DNA from: Novosphingopyxis sp038234155
GTDB lineage: Bacteria > Pseudomonadota > Alphaproteobacteria > Sphingomonadales > Sphingomonadaceae
Assembly (NCBI GenBank): GCA_038234155.1
Contig: JBBSUT010000004.1
Coordinates: 1 to 41,040, forward strand
Length of the DNA: 41,040 nt
Reading direction: 5' to 3'
Position numbers and translations under genes: made by a program. Shown piece after piece: positions 25,440 through 33,475 of the stretch; positions within the stretch are counted from its first letter, which is position 1, and every line of letters begins with the position of its first letter. Under the pieces are notes generated by a model, which made no database searches, was not told the DNA's origin, and saw only the letters and a program-made list of their open reading frames with translations.

Positions 25440-25619
25440 ATGAGCGACAAATTCGAACGCCACAAACAGCCCTGGACCAGCGACGAGATCGAAATCCTGC
25501 ACCGGCTGGCGGGCAAGGGCATGGGCCTGAAAGCCATCGCCAAGGCGCTGACCCGCAGCGAGGACAGCACCAAGGCCCGCGCCAAGCAGGACAAGGTCAA
25601 GATCGCGAAGAAGCGCTGA
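25440..25619 (+). CDS. 59-residue SANT/HTH-like small protein
   Basis: A short gene between glpX and the flavoprotein, 23 bases after the first and 5 before the second. The protein begins with polar residues, then P-W-T-S-D-E-I-E-I-L-H-R-L-A-G-K-G-M-G, which matches the first helix and turn of SANT/Myb-like domains (P-W-T followed by acidic residues), and L-K-A-I-A-K-A-L-T-R-S, a helix-turn-helix-like stretch. The end is strongly basic (K-A-R-A-K-Q-D-K-V-K-I-A-K-K-R). It probably binds DNA or RNA in the cytoplasm. AAGGAA lies about 11 bases before the ATG. Target unknown. Confidence 0.75.
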   Translation: MSDKFERHKQPWTSDEIEILHRLAGKGMGLKAIAKALTRSEDSTKARAKQDKVKIAKKR

Positions 25620-25624
25620 CGCCG

Positions 25625-26806
25625 GTGAAACATTATGACGCCATCGTGCTGGGCGCGGGCGCGGCCGGGCTGATGTGCGCGGCGCGCGCAGGCCAGCGCG
25701 GCAAGCGGGTGCTGCTGATCGATCATGCCGACCGGGTGGGCAAGAAGATCCTGATCTCCGGCGGCGGGCGCTGCAATTTCACCAATATCCACACCAATGC
25801 CGATCGCTATATCTCGGCCAACCGCCATTTCGCCAAATCCGCGCTGGCACGCTATACCGCGCAGGACTTCGTCGATCTGGTCGATCGCTACGGCATCGCC
25901 TGGCATGAAAAGACGCTGGGCCAGCTGTTTTGCGACGGGTCAGCCACGCAGATCGTCGATATGCTGCTGGAAGAATGCGCCAAGGGCGGCGTCACGATCG
26001 CTCTGGGCGAACAGGCGCGCGGCATCGCGCAGACGGACGGACTGTTCACCGCAACCTTGGGACCGCGCGCCATCGCGGCGCCCGCGCTGGTGATCGCCAC
26101 CGGCGGGCCGTCGATCCCGAAGATGGGCGCGAGCGGTTTCGCCTATGATCTGGCGCGCCAGTTCGGCCTCAAGATCGTCGAGCCGCGCCCGGCGCTGGTG
26201 CCGCTGACGCTGGGCGGCGACGATGTGCTGTTCCGCGCGCTGTCGGGCGTCGCCGCGTCGGTCGAGGCCAAGTGCGGCAAGACGGCGTTTCGCGAGGCCG
26301 CGCTGTTTACGCACCGCGGCCTGTCCGGTCCGTCTATCCTGCAGATTTCCAGTTACTGGCGGCCGGGTGAGACCGTGGCGATCGATTTCCTGCCCGGTCG
26401 CGGCACGGACTGGCTGACGCAGGCCAAGCGCGCCCAGCCGCGGGCCACGCTGCGCAAGCTTCTGTCCGAAGCGCTGCCCGCCCGTCTGGCCGATACGTTG
26501 GCCGAGCGGCTGAAGCTGGACGGCGAGCTTGGCAATCTGCCCGACCGCGCCCTGACCGCCGCCGCGGAGCGCCTGGCGCGCTGGACCTTCGTGCCCAATG
26601 GCAGCGAGGGTTTTGCCAAGGCCGAAGTTACCGCGGGCGGCATCGCCGCCAATGGACTTTCCTCGCAGACGATGGAGGCCAAGTCGGTGCCCGGCCTCTA
26701 TGTCATCGGCGAGGCGGTGGACGTGACCGGCTGGCTGGGCGGCTATAATTTCCAATGGGCCTGGGCCAGCGGCGTAGCGGCGGGCGAGGCGATCGGGGCG
26801 CGATAG
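25625..26806 (+). CDS. BaiN/HI0933-family FAD-dependent oxidoreductase
   Basis: A 393-residue flavoprotein of the HI0933/YhiN/BaiN family. The FAD-binding G-A-G-A-A-G is at 10-15 and the family hallmark G-K-K-I-L-I-S-G-G-G-R-C-N-F-T-N at 39-54. The C-terminal F-A-K-A-E-V-T-A-G-G-I and G-L-Y-V-I-G-E-A-V-D-V-T-G-W-L-G-G-Y-N-F-Q-W-A complete the nucleotide site. Named members reduce double bonds of bile-acid intermediates, but the role in environmental bacteria is unknown. The start is GTG at 25625, five bases after the small upstream gene, so it should be in the same transcript as glpX. Confidence 0.9.
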   Translation: MKHYDAIVLGAGAAGLMCAARAGQRGKRVLLIDHADRVGKKILISGGGRCNFTNIHTNADRYISANRHFAKSALARYTAQDFVDLVDRYGIAWHEKTLGQLFCDGSATQIVDMLLEECAKGGVTIALGEQARGIAQTDGLFTATLGPRAIAAPALVIATGGPSIPKMGASGFAYDLARQFGLKIVEPRPALVPLTLGGDDVLFRALSGVAASVEAKCGKTAFREAALFTHRGLSGPSILQISSYWRPGETVAIDFLPGRGTDWLTQAKRAQPRATLRKLLSEALPARLADTLAERLKLDGELGNLPDRALTAAAERLARWTFVPNGSEGFAKAEVTAGGIAANGLSSQTMEAKSVPGLYVIGEAVDVTGWLGGYNFQWAWASGVAAGEAIGAR

Positions 26807-26824
26807 CCCCGCCCCATAACCGAA

Positions 26825-26907
26825 GTCCCGGGCATGTCGAAGGACGCGTCTCGCCGGAACATGGCGCGCGCACGGGGAACCGCCCTTGGGCAAGCTCAGG
26901 GCTACGG
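26825..26907. repeat. Possible decayed REP-like intergenic element
   Basis: The gap between the flavoprotein and ABC-F genes holds two pieces that resemble the two ends of palindromic repeats dispersed in many sphingomonad genomes: GGCATGTCGAAGGACGCGTCTCG (26831-26853), and GGGCAAGCTCAGGGCTACGG (26888-26907). This rests on memory of such sequences; only one copy is in the window. Confidence 0.3.
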
Positions 26908-26981
26908 ATTTCTTTCATATGGGTTGCCAGCCCGTAAAACTCGCGCTTTCGCTGCAGCGCACAAAATGCTAGGCGCGCGCC

Positions 26982-28865
26982 GTGCTTAGTCTCAACGCCA
27001 TTACCGTCCGCCTGGGTGGGCGCCTGATCCTCGATGGAGCCAAGGCCGCGCTTCCGCCCGGTTCGCGAGTCGGACTGGTCGGCCGCAACGGCGCGGGCAA
27101 GACCACGCTGGTGCGCGTTATCGCCGGATCGCTCGACCCCGACAGCGGCACGGCGGACATGCCGCGCGGCACCCGGCTCGGCTATGTCGCGCAGGAAGCG
27201 CCGGGCGGCACCGCCACCCCGTTCGAGGAAGTGCTGAACGCCGACGCGGAGCGCGCCGCGCTGGTGGCCGAGAGCGAGGACGGCGACGCGGTCAGCCCCG
27301 AACGGCTGGCCGAGGTGCATGAGCGCCTGATCGCGATCGACGCCTATAGCGCGCCCTCGCGCGCCGCGCGCATACTTGCGGGCCTGGGGTTTGACGAGGA
27401 CGCGCAGCACCGCACGCTGGAGAGTTTTTCCGGCGGCTGGCGGATGCGCGTTGCGTTGGCCTCGCTGCTGTTCTCCGCCCCAGACGTGCTGCTGCTCGAT
27501 GAACCGTCGAACCATCTCGATCTGGAGGCGGTGCTGTGGCTGGAGGACTTCCTGCAAAGCTATGCCGGCACCATCCTGCTGGTCAGCCATGAGCGCGATT
27601 TCCTCAACAATGTGGTCGATCATATCCTGCATCTGGAGCGCGGCGGCCTGACGCTATATCCGGGCGGCTATGACGCGTTCGAGCGGCAGCGCGCCGAGCG
27701 GCAGGCGCAGCTAGCCTCGGCCAAGGCGCGCCAGGATGTCGAGCGCGACAAGCTGAAGGATTTTGTCGCGCGCAACTCGGCCCGCGCATCGACCGCAAAG
27801 CAGGCCCAGTCGCGTGCCAAGGCGCTCGCCCGCATGCAGCCGATCGCCGAGCTGATGGACGATCCCTCGCTCAGCTTCGATTTTCCCGATCCCGGCGAGC
27901 TCAGGCCCCCGTTGATCACGCTGGACCACGCCGCCGTCGGTTATGACGAGGCGCCGATCCTCAGCCGTCTGAACCTGCGGCTCGATCCGGATGACCGCAT
28001 CGCGCTGCTGGGCCGCAACGGCAACGGCAAGACCACGCTGGCCCGCCTGCTCGCCGCGCAGCTTGCGCCGATGGACGGCGAGATGAACGCCAGCGGCAAG
28101 ATGCGCGTGGGCTATTTCACGCAATATCAGGTGGAGGAGCTGGACCGCGCCGAAACGCCGCTGACCCACATGATGCGGCTGATGAAGGGCGAGACCCCGT
28201 CCAAGGTGCGCGCGCAACTCGGCCGGTTCGGATTTGGCCCGGACAAGGCGATGACGCTGGTCGGCAAGCTTTCGGGCGGCGAGCGTGCGCGGCTCGCACT
28301 GGCGCTGATCACCCGTGACGCGCCGCACCTGCTGATCCTCGACGAGCCGACCAACCACCTCGACGTCGACGCGCGTGAGGCGCTGATCCAGGCGCTCACC
28401 GCTTTTTCGGGCGCGGTGGTGATCGTCAGTCATGACCGGCATATGCTGGAAATGACCGCCGACCGGCTGGTGCTGGTCGACAGCGGCACGGCAACCGAGT
28501 TCGACGGTTCGATCGACGATTATATCGCCTTCGTGCTGGCCAAAGAGCCCGCGAACGAAGGCAGGAAATCGAGCGAGCCCAGGCTCAGCAAAAAGGAGGC
28601 ACGCCAGGCCGCCGCCCAGCAGCGCGAGCAGAACAAGGGCCTGCGCGACGCCGCGAAAAAGGCTGAGGCCGCGCTGGCCAGGCTGACCACGGCGCGCAGC
28701 ACGATCGACAAGGCGATGTTCGACCCCGCCTCGGCCACCGGCGATCTGGCCGATCTGGGCATGACCGAACTGATGAAGAAGCGCGCCGAAACGCAGCAGC
28801 GCATCGAAGACGCCGAAGCCAGCTGGATAGAGGCGAACGAGAAGCTGGAGAGCATCCCGGCCTGA
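26982..28865 (+). CDS. ABC-F family ATPase (Uup/EttA-like)
   Basis: A 627-residue soluble protein with two ABC ATPase domains and no membrane part. Walker A motifs are G-R-N-G-A-G-K-T-T (about 36-44) and G-R-N-G-N-G-K-T-T (about 344-352); signatures are S-F-S-G-G-W-R-M-R and L-S-G-G-E-R-A-R, with Walker B L-L-L-D-E-P-S-N-H-L-D and L-I-L-D-E-P-T-N-H-L-D. The linker (~240-310) is the charged arm that reaches the ribosomal P-site tRNA in this family. A C-terminal coiled coil (~540-627), rich in Lys/Ala/Glu, is the mark of Uup-type members. Likely role: easing stalled or difficult translation. The start is GTG at 26982. Confidence 0.93.
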   Translation: MLSLNAITVRLGGRLILDGAKAALPPGSRVGLVGRNGAGKTTLVRVIAGSLDPDSGTADMPRGTRLGYVAQEAPGGTATPFEEVLNADAERAALVAESEDGDAVSPERLAEVHERLIAIDAYSAPSRAARILAGLGFDEDAQHRTLESFSGGWRMRVALASLLFSAPDVLLLDEPSNHLDLEAVLWLEDFLQSYAGTILLVSHERDFLNNVVDHILHLERGGLTLYPGGYDAFERQRAERQAQLASAKARQDVERDKLKDFVARNSARASTAKQAQSRAKALARMQPIAELMDDPSLSFDFPDPGELRPPLITLDHAAVGYDEAPILSRLNLRLDPDDRIALLGRNGNGKTTLARLLAAQLAPMDGEMNASGKMRVGYFTQYQVEELDRAETPLTHMMRLMKGETPSKVRAQLGRFGFGPDKAMTLVGKLSGGERARLALALITRDAPHLLILDEPTNHLDVDAREALIQALTAFSGAVVIVSHDRHMLEMTADRLVLVDSGTATEFDGSIDDYIAFVLAKEPANEGRKSSEPRLSKKEARQAAAQQREQNKGLRDAAKKAEAALARLTTARSTIDKAMFDPASATGDLADLGMTELMKKRAETQQRIEDAEASWIEANEKLESIPA

Positions 28866-29025
28866 AGCGGCGCGGCGCAGCGCTTGGGCTGCGGGGTGAG
28901 GCGAGTCTGCTGCGGCTCCGGCCGGTCAGCTACGGTAAAGGCCGGACATTCTACGCTTTTCGGATATCCTTGCGGCGGGCCTGTGACGGGCGCCCGCCGC
29001 GATCTCTTGCCGAACGGGAATATCC

Positions 29026-30915
29026 ATGCATTTTACTGCCTGCGCCGCCGCCCTTTGTCTCATGAGCAGCGTCAGCAGCGCCGCGATCGCATCGCAGGAT
29101 ACGCCGCCCGTGGCCGACAGCGCTGCGGCGACCAGCTTCGCCAAGGATGTGTGGACCTATGCCGATCCGGCGGCAGCGCGCGTTTCGCATGTCGATCTGG
29201 ACCTCGTCACCGATTTCTCGGGCAAGCAGATATATGGCACCGCGGTGCTGGACGTTGCGGCGCGGCCGGGCGCCGCATCTGTCATACTGGACGACAATGG
29301 CCTGCGCATCCAGGCGATCACCGATATGGACGGCACCGCCCTGCCCTACAACTTCGGCGCGGTCGACGCGATGCTGGGCGCGCCGCTGACCGTGCAGCTG
29401 AACGGCAACAGCAAGATCAGGATCACCTATGCGAGCGCGCCCGGTGCCGAGGCGCTGCAATGGCTGCCGAAAGAGGCCACGGCGGGCGGGCAGAAGCCCT
29501 ATCTGTTCAGCCAGGGCCAGCCGATCAGCAACCGCAGCTGGATTCCCACGCAGGACAGCCCCGGCATTCGCCAGACATGGACGGCGCGGATTACGGTGCC
29601 CCAGGGCCTCGTCGCGGTGATGAGCGGTGACAAGCTGACGCCCAAGGGCGTGCCGACCGGGGATGGCCGGGTCAGCTACAGCTTCAAGATGGACCATGAA
29701 GTGCCGCCCTATCTCATTGCGCTGGCGGTCGGCGATCTGGCGTTCAAGCCGATCGGCCCCAACAGCGGAGTGTATACCGAGCCGGCGCTGCTGGATGCAG
29801 CGGCGGAGGAATTTCAGGACGTGGAAAAGATGATCGCTGCGGCGTCGGACCTGTACGGCCCGTATCGCTGGGGCCGCTATGACATGCTCGTTTTGCCGCC
29901 GAGCTTTCCCTATGGTGGCATGGAAAATCCCACGCTGACCTTCCTTACGCCCACCATCATCACCGGCGATCGCAGCAACACGGACGTGGTGGCGCACGAA
30001 CTGGCGCATAGCTGGTCCGGCAATCTGGTCACCAACGCCACCTGGTCGGACAGCTGGCTGAACGAGGGCTTCACCACCTATTTCGAGAACCGCATCATGG
30101 AGGCGGTGTACGGCAAGGACCGCGCGGCGCTTTACGCCGATCTCGATTACGCGACGATGCTGAGCGATATCGCGGCGGCCGGCGGCGACGATGCGCCGAC
30201 CACGCGGCTGCACGGAGAACCGGGCGCGACAGCCGGGCAGCTCGATTATTTCAAGGGCTCCACCTTTCTGCGTACCATCGAGAAGGCGGTGGGCCGCGTC
30301 CGGTTCGACGCCTATTTGCGCGGCTATTTTGACCGTTTTGCCTTTCAGCCACAAACGACCGCCGGCTTTCTGGCCGATCTGCGCGCCAAGCTGATACAGG
30401 GCGACGCGGCGCTGGAGCGGCAGCTGATGCTCGACCGGTGGGCCTATCAGCCCGGCCTGCCCGCCAACGCCGTCCACATCCAGTCCTCCACTTTGGCGCA
30501 AGTGGACGCGCAACTGGCCGCCTTCAACGCGGGCGGCCCGGTGTCGGCGGTGCACAGCGAGGGGTGGAGCACGCAGCAATGGATGCGTTTCCTGCGCGGC
30601 GTCCCCAGGCAACAGACGCCCGCGCGGCTCAAGGAGATGGACGAGGGGCTGAAACTGTCGGCTAGCGGCAACGCCTATGTGCGCAGCGCCTGGTACGAGA
30701 TCGCCATCGCCAATCGCTACGATCCGGCCGTGCCCAGCCTCCGGCAATATCTGGGCAGCGTGGGCCGTATGCTGCTGATCCGGCCACTCTATCAGCAGCT
30801 TCAGGCTGAGGGCGACTGGGGCCGCCCGATCGCGCGATCGGCATTTGCAGCCGCAAAGCCCGGCTATCACCCGATGACTGCGGCGATGACCGAGCGGATT
30901 TTGTCCGGAAATTGA
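29026..30915 (+). CDS. Secreted M1-family metalloaminopeptidase (LTA4 hydrolase-like)
   Basis: A 629-residue zinc aminopeptidase with a signal peptide (A-L-C-L-M-S-S-V-S-S-A-A-I-A-S), so it acts in the periplasm or outside. The zinc site is H-E-L-A-H-S-W at 324-330 with the third ligand Glu347 in W-L-N-E-G-F (H-E-x2-H-x18-E). The substrate N-terminus motif is G-G-M-E-N at 297-301. The N-terminal beta domain (30-230) and C-terminal helical domain resemble leukotriene A4 hydrolase/aminopeptidase B-type enzymes. It would release N-terminal residues from peptides taken up as nutrients. The gene stands alone after a 160-base gap. Confidence 0.93.
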   Translation: MHFTACAAALCLMSSVSSAAIASQDTPPVADSAAATSFAKDVWTYADPAAARVSHVDLDLVTDFSGKQIYGTAVLDVAARPGAASVILDDNGLRIQAITDMDGTALPYNFGAVDAMLGAPLTVQLNGNSKIRITYASAPGAEALQWLPKEATAGGQKPYLFSQGQPISNRSWIPTQDSPGIRQTWTARITVPQGLVAVMSGDKLTPKGVPTGDGRVSYSFKMDHEVPPYLIALAVGDLAFKPIGPNSGVYTEPALLDAAAEEFQDVEKMIAAASDLYGPYRWGRYDMLVLPPSFPYGGMENPTLTFLTPTIITGDRSNTDVVAHELAHSWSGNLVTNATWSDSWLNEGFTTYFENRIMEAVYGKDRAALYADLDYATMLSDIAAAGGDDAPTTRLHGEPGATAGQLDYFKGSTFLRTIEKAVGRVRFDAYLRGYFDRFAFQPQTTAGFLADLRAKLIQGDAALERQLMLDRWAYQPGLPANAVHIQSSTLAQVDAQLAAFNAGGPVSAVHSEGWSTQQWMRFLRGVPRQQTPARLKEMDEGLKLSASGNAYVRSAWYEIAIANRYDPAVPSLRQYLGSVGRMLLIRPLYQQLQAEGDWGRPIARSAFAAAKPGYHPMTAAMTERILSGN

Positions 30916-30936
30916 AGTTCGCGTACCGCGAAACTT
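30915..30936 (+). terminator. Hairpin after the aminopeptidase gene
   Basis: TTCGCG/CGCGAA around a TAC loop, lengthened by AAGT/ACTT across a one-base bulge, immediately after the stop codon. There is no T run, so it may only protect the mRNA end. Confidence 0.35.
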
Positions 30937-31171
30937 GCATGCGGCGGGGCAGGACGCGCCGCCTGCGCCGGAGACACGCCCATGTACCGGGCTGGCCCCA
31001 CCATTGCCGCGTAGTTAACGCGCTTCGTTCAGGCAAGCGGCGCCTTTCCTGAATATGTCTCGATGGTTCAGCAAAACTTCAGCCTGTTTGCGCGACAAAC
31101 CGGTTAACAGGGCGATATCGGGTTGCCCATTCGCGGCGAAGAAGACCGCCGCCCGTACCGAGGAGCATACT

Positions 31172-31951
31172 ATGCGTAATCTGATGCTGACCGGCCTGAT
31201 GGCCGCCACTTTTCTGAGCCCCGCCGCGCTCAGCGCCGCCAATATGCCGGCGATCGCGTCGGCCGCGCCGCTGCTGGACCAGCCCGGCGTCACCACCTAT
31301 ACCGCCGCCGCCGCCCAACAGCGCGAGCACCGCGGCGAGCGGCAGCACGCCCGACAGGATGCCAGGCAGCATGCCCGTCAAGATCGCCGACAGCATGCGC
31401 GTCAGGACAATCGCCAGCATGCGCGTCAAGACTACCGGCAGGATGCGCGGCAGAACTATCGCCAGCATGCACGGCAGGACAATCGCCAGCATGCACGCCA
31501 GGACCGTCGCGAGGATGTGCGCCAAGATTACCGGCAGCATGCACGTCAGGACAATCGCCAGCATGCACGCCAGGACTACCGCCAGGACTACGGCCGCCAG
31601 CACTATGACAATGCGCGCTTCAATTACAACGGCCGCAGCTACAACGGCTGGAACAACAACTGGCGCAGCAACAATCGCTACAATTGGCGGAGCTATCGCA
31701 ACACGAACCGCGGACTGTATTCGAGCAATTACAATGCGCCCTACAGCAACTATCGCTACAATCGCCTTTCTGTAGGCACCGTTCTTGGATCGCTGTTCTA
31801 CAGCAACCGTTACCAGATCAACGATCCCTATCGTTATCGTCTGCCGGAGGTGTACGGTCCCTACCGCTGGGTGCGCTATTATGGCGACGCCGTGCTGGTG
31901 GATATCCGCAACGGCCGCACCGTCGATGTGGTGCACGACTTCTTTTATTGA
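31172..31951 (+). CDS. RcnB-family secreted protein with His/Arg/Gln octapeptide repeats
   Basis: A 259-residue protein with a signal peptide (residues 1-~32). The C-terminal ~40 residues (R-Y-R-L-P-E-V-Y-G-P-Y-R-W-V-R-Y-Y-G-D-A-V-L-V-D) are the conserved RcnB motif; E. coli RcnB is a periplasmic protein needed for nickel/cobalt balance. Between them, residues 57-135 are ten tandem units of x-R-Q-H-A-R-Q-D, giving a regular His every eight residues, then an Asn/Tyr/Arg-rich stretch (140-215). AGGAG stands seven bases before the ATG. No rcnA exporter is adjacent, so metal homeostasis is only inferred from the family. A strong terminator follows. Confidence 0.85.
   Translation: MRNLMLTGLMAATFLSPAALSAANMPAIASAAPLLDQPGVTTYTAAAAQQREHRGERQHARQDARQHARQDRRQHARQDNRQHARQDYRQDARQNYRQHARQDNRQHARQDRREDVRQDYRQHARQDNRQHARQDYRQDYGRQHYDNARFNYNGRSYNGWNNNWRSNNRYNWRSYRNTNRGLYSSNYNAPYSNYRYNRLSVGTVLGSLFYSNRYQINDPYRYRLPEVYGPYRWVRYYGDAVLVDIRNGRTVDVVHDFFY
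31340..31576 (+). repeat. 24-bp in-frame tandem repeat, ten units
   Basis: Nine 24-bp units preceded by one 21-bp unit (237 bp). Most carry CGCCAGCATGC-CG-CAGGA with synonymous differences; the variable first residue of each octapeptide is Asn, Tyr, Arg, Ala or Asp. Two units have Asp in place of His. No spacers are present, so this is a coding repeat and not a CRISPR array. Confidence 0.95.
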
Positions 31952-31979
31952 GCGCGTAACCCCGCTTGATTGCAATCGG

Positions 31980-32006
31980 CCCGGCGCAGCGATGCGCCGG
32001 GTCTTT
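31980..32006 (+). terminator. Intrinsic terminator after the RcnB-family gene
   Basis: Perfect nine-base stem CCCGGCGCA/TGCGCCGGG with a GCGA tetraloop, followed by TCTTT, 28 bases after the stop codon. Confidence 0.8.
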
Positions 32007-32116
32007 GCGTTGCACTGCATCCGCCGGCCCCCCTGCGCGCTTTGCTGACAGCGCCTTTGCCGCCAAGGTCTCCGTGCAGGCGAACATCCGATTCGCCGCA
32101 TGCCAGGAGATACCCG

Positions 32117-33436
32117 ATGAAAGCGCTTTTGCCCGCCCGCCCGCTGCCCGCCCGCCCGTTGCTCGCCCGCCCGCTGCTCGTGCTGCCGCTGCTGGCGCTG
32201 CCGCTGCTGGCGCTGGCCGCCCCCGCCGCCGCCGAGACCATATGGGCCGGCAATCTGATAATTGATGCCGCCGCGCAGCCGATGGGCCCGGCCACCATCG
32301 TGGTGACAGACGGCAGGATCGTCTCCATCACGCCCGGGATCGACCGCACCGCCGCCGGCCCGGACGTGATCGATCTCAGCGACAAAACCGTGCTGCCCGG
32401 CCTGATCGACACGCACGTCCACCTCACCGGCGATCCGGGGGGCGATTTCTGGAAGGAGGCGACCGAACCGGCCGAATGGGGCGTGCTGGTGGGTGCAAAG
32501 AACGCACTGAAGACGGTCAAGGCGGGTTTCACCACGGTGCGCGAGGCTGGCTCGGCCGGGCAAACCGCCTTCGCGCTGCGCCGCGGCACAGACGAAGGGA
32601 TCATCCCGGGCCCGCGCATCATTGCCGCCGGGCCTCCGCTGGCAATCATTGGCGGGCACGGTGATGTCTCCGGCTTCCTGCCCGAGGTGAACGATCTGCT
32701 GTCGAGCGGCTTCACCTGCACCGGGCCGATCGAATGTACCGCCAAGGTGCGCAAGGCCAGCCGCAACGGATCGAACGTGATCAAGATCACCGCGACCGGC
32801 GGGGTACTGAGCCAGCAGGGCCGCGGGCTGGGCGCGCATTTCACCAACACGGAGATGACCGCGATCGCCGACACCGCCCACGCGCTTGGCCTCAAGGTCA
32901 TGGCCCACGCCCATGGCGCGCGGGGTGTGGAGGCAGCGGCGGCGGCGGGCATCGATTCGATCGAACACGGCACCTTTGCCGACGAGCAGGCGCTGCGCGT
33001 CATGAAAGCCAAGGGCACGTATCTCGTCCCCACCCTGCTCGCCTTTCGCGGCGTATCCGAGGGGCTGGGCAAGGGCATCTACACGCCCGTGGTGGAGGAC
33101 AAGATCCGCATGACGCTGAGCGCGGTCGGCAAGGCGGTCGGGCTCGCCAGGCAGCTGGGCGTTCCGGTTGCTTTTGGCACGGACGCGGGCGTGTTCGCGC
33201 ACGGCCGCAATGCCGAGGAGTTCCAGATGCTGGTCGATGCCGGGATGAGCCCGCGCGAGGCGCTGGCAAGCGCCACCACGGTGGCCGCGCGGCTGCTCGA
33301 TATGGAAGGCGAGCTCGGCCGGATCGCGCCCGGCTATTCGGCGGACATCATCGCGGTGGATGGCAATCCGCTGGAGGACGCGGCCACGCTCCAGCATGTC
33401 GGCTGGGTCATGGCGCGCGGCAAGGTGATCGACTGA
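32117..33436 (+). CDS. Secreted amidohydrolase, imidazolonepropionase/prolidase-like
   Basis: A 439-residue metal-dependent amidohydrolase. The N-terminal ~39 residues form an unusually long signal peptide made of Leu/Ala/Pro/Arg repeats and ending A-P-A-A-A-E. Metal-site residues are visible: D-T-H-V-H with His100 and His102, Lys223 in V-I-K-I-T (bridging carbamylated Lys), A-H-A-H-G with His264/266, His284 in I-E-H-G, and Asp in F-G-T-D-A-G. Relatives cleave Xaa-Pro or acyl-amino-acid bonds, or imidazolone-type rings; the substrate is not certain. The export signal points to the periplasm. AGGAG lies eight bases before the chosen ATG. The gene converges on the thiolase gene. Confidence 0.9.
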   Translation: MKALLPARPLPARPLLARPLLVLPLLALPLLALAAPAAAETIWAGNLIIDAAAQPMGPATIVVTDGRIVSITPGIDRTAAGPDVIDLSDKTVLPGLIDTHVHLTGDPGGDFWKEATEPAEWGVLVGAKNALKTVKAGFTTVREAGSAGQTAFALRRGTDEGIIPGPRIIAAGPPLAIIGGHGDVSGFLPEVNDLLSSGFTCTGPIECTAKVRKASRNGSNVIKITATGGVLSQQGRGLGAHFTNTEMTAIADTAHALGLKVMAHAHGARGVEAAAAAGIDSIEHGTFADEQALRVMKAKGTYLVPTLLAFRGVSEGLGKGIYTPVVEDKIRMTLSAVGKAVGLARQLGVPVAFGTDAGVFAHGRNAEEFQMLVDAGMSPREALASATTVAARLLDMEGELGRIAPGYSADIIAVDGNPLEDAATLQHVGWVMARGKVID

Positions 33437-33446
33437 ACAGAAATTC

Positions 33447-33469
33447 CTCCCCGGGCCCAGCCCGGGGAG
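33447..33469 (-). terminator. Terminator between converging genes
   Basis: Perfect ten-base inverted repeat CTCCCCGGGC/GCCCGGGGAG with a three-base loop, between the stops of the amidohydrolase and thiolase genes. A short AATTT follows on the minus strand, so it fits the thiolase operon best, but the strong stem may serve both directions. Confidence 0.7.
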
Positions 33470-33475
33470 TCGGTC

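Noticed and set aside
28951..30870. 639-codon open frame on the minus strand opposite the M1 aminopeptidase
   Set aside because: The aminopeptidase has zinc and GGMEN motifs, a signal peptide and normal length; the antisense frame has only low-complexity Arg/His/Gly sequence.
31340..31576. Regular direct repeats suggesting a CRISPR array
   Set aside because: The 24-bp units are contiguous, without spacers, and keep a reading frame with synonymous changes; they are protein-coding.
31079..33397. 772-codon open frame on the minus strand opposite the RcnB-family and amidohydrolase genes
   Set aside because: It runs across two clear genes and a terminator and has repetitive Val/Leu-rich sequence that simply mirrors the coding repeats.
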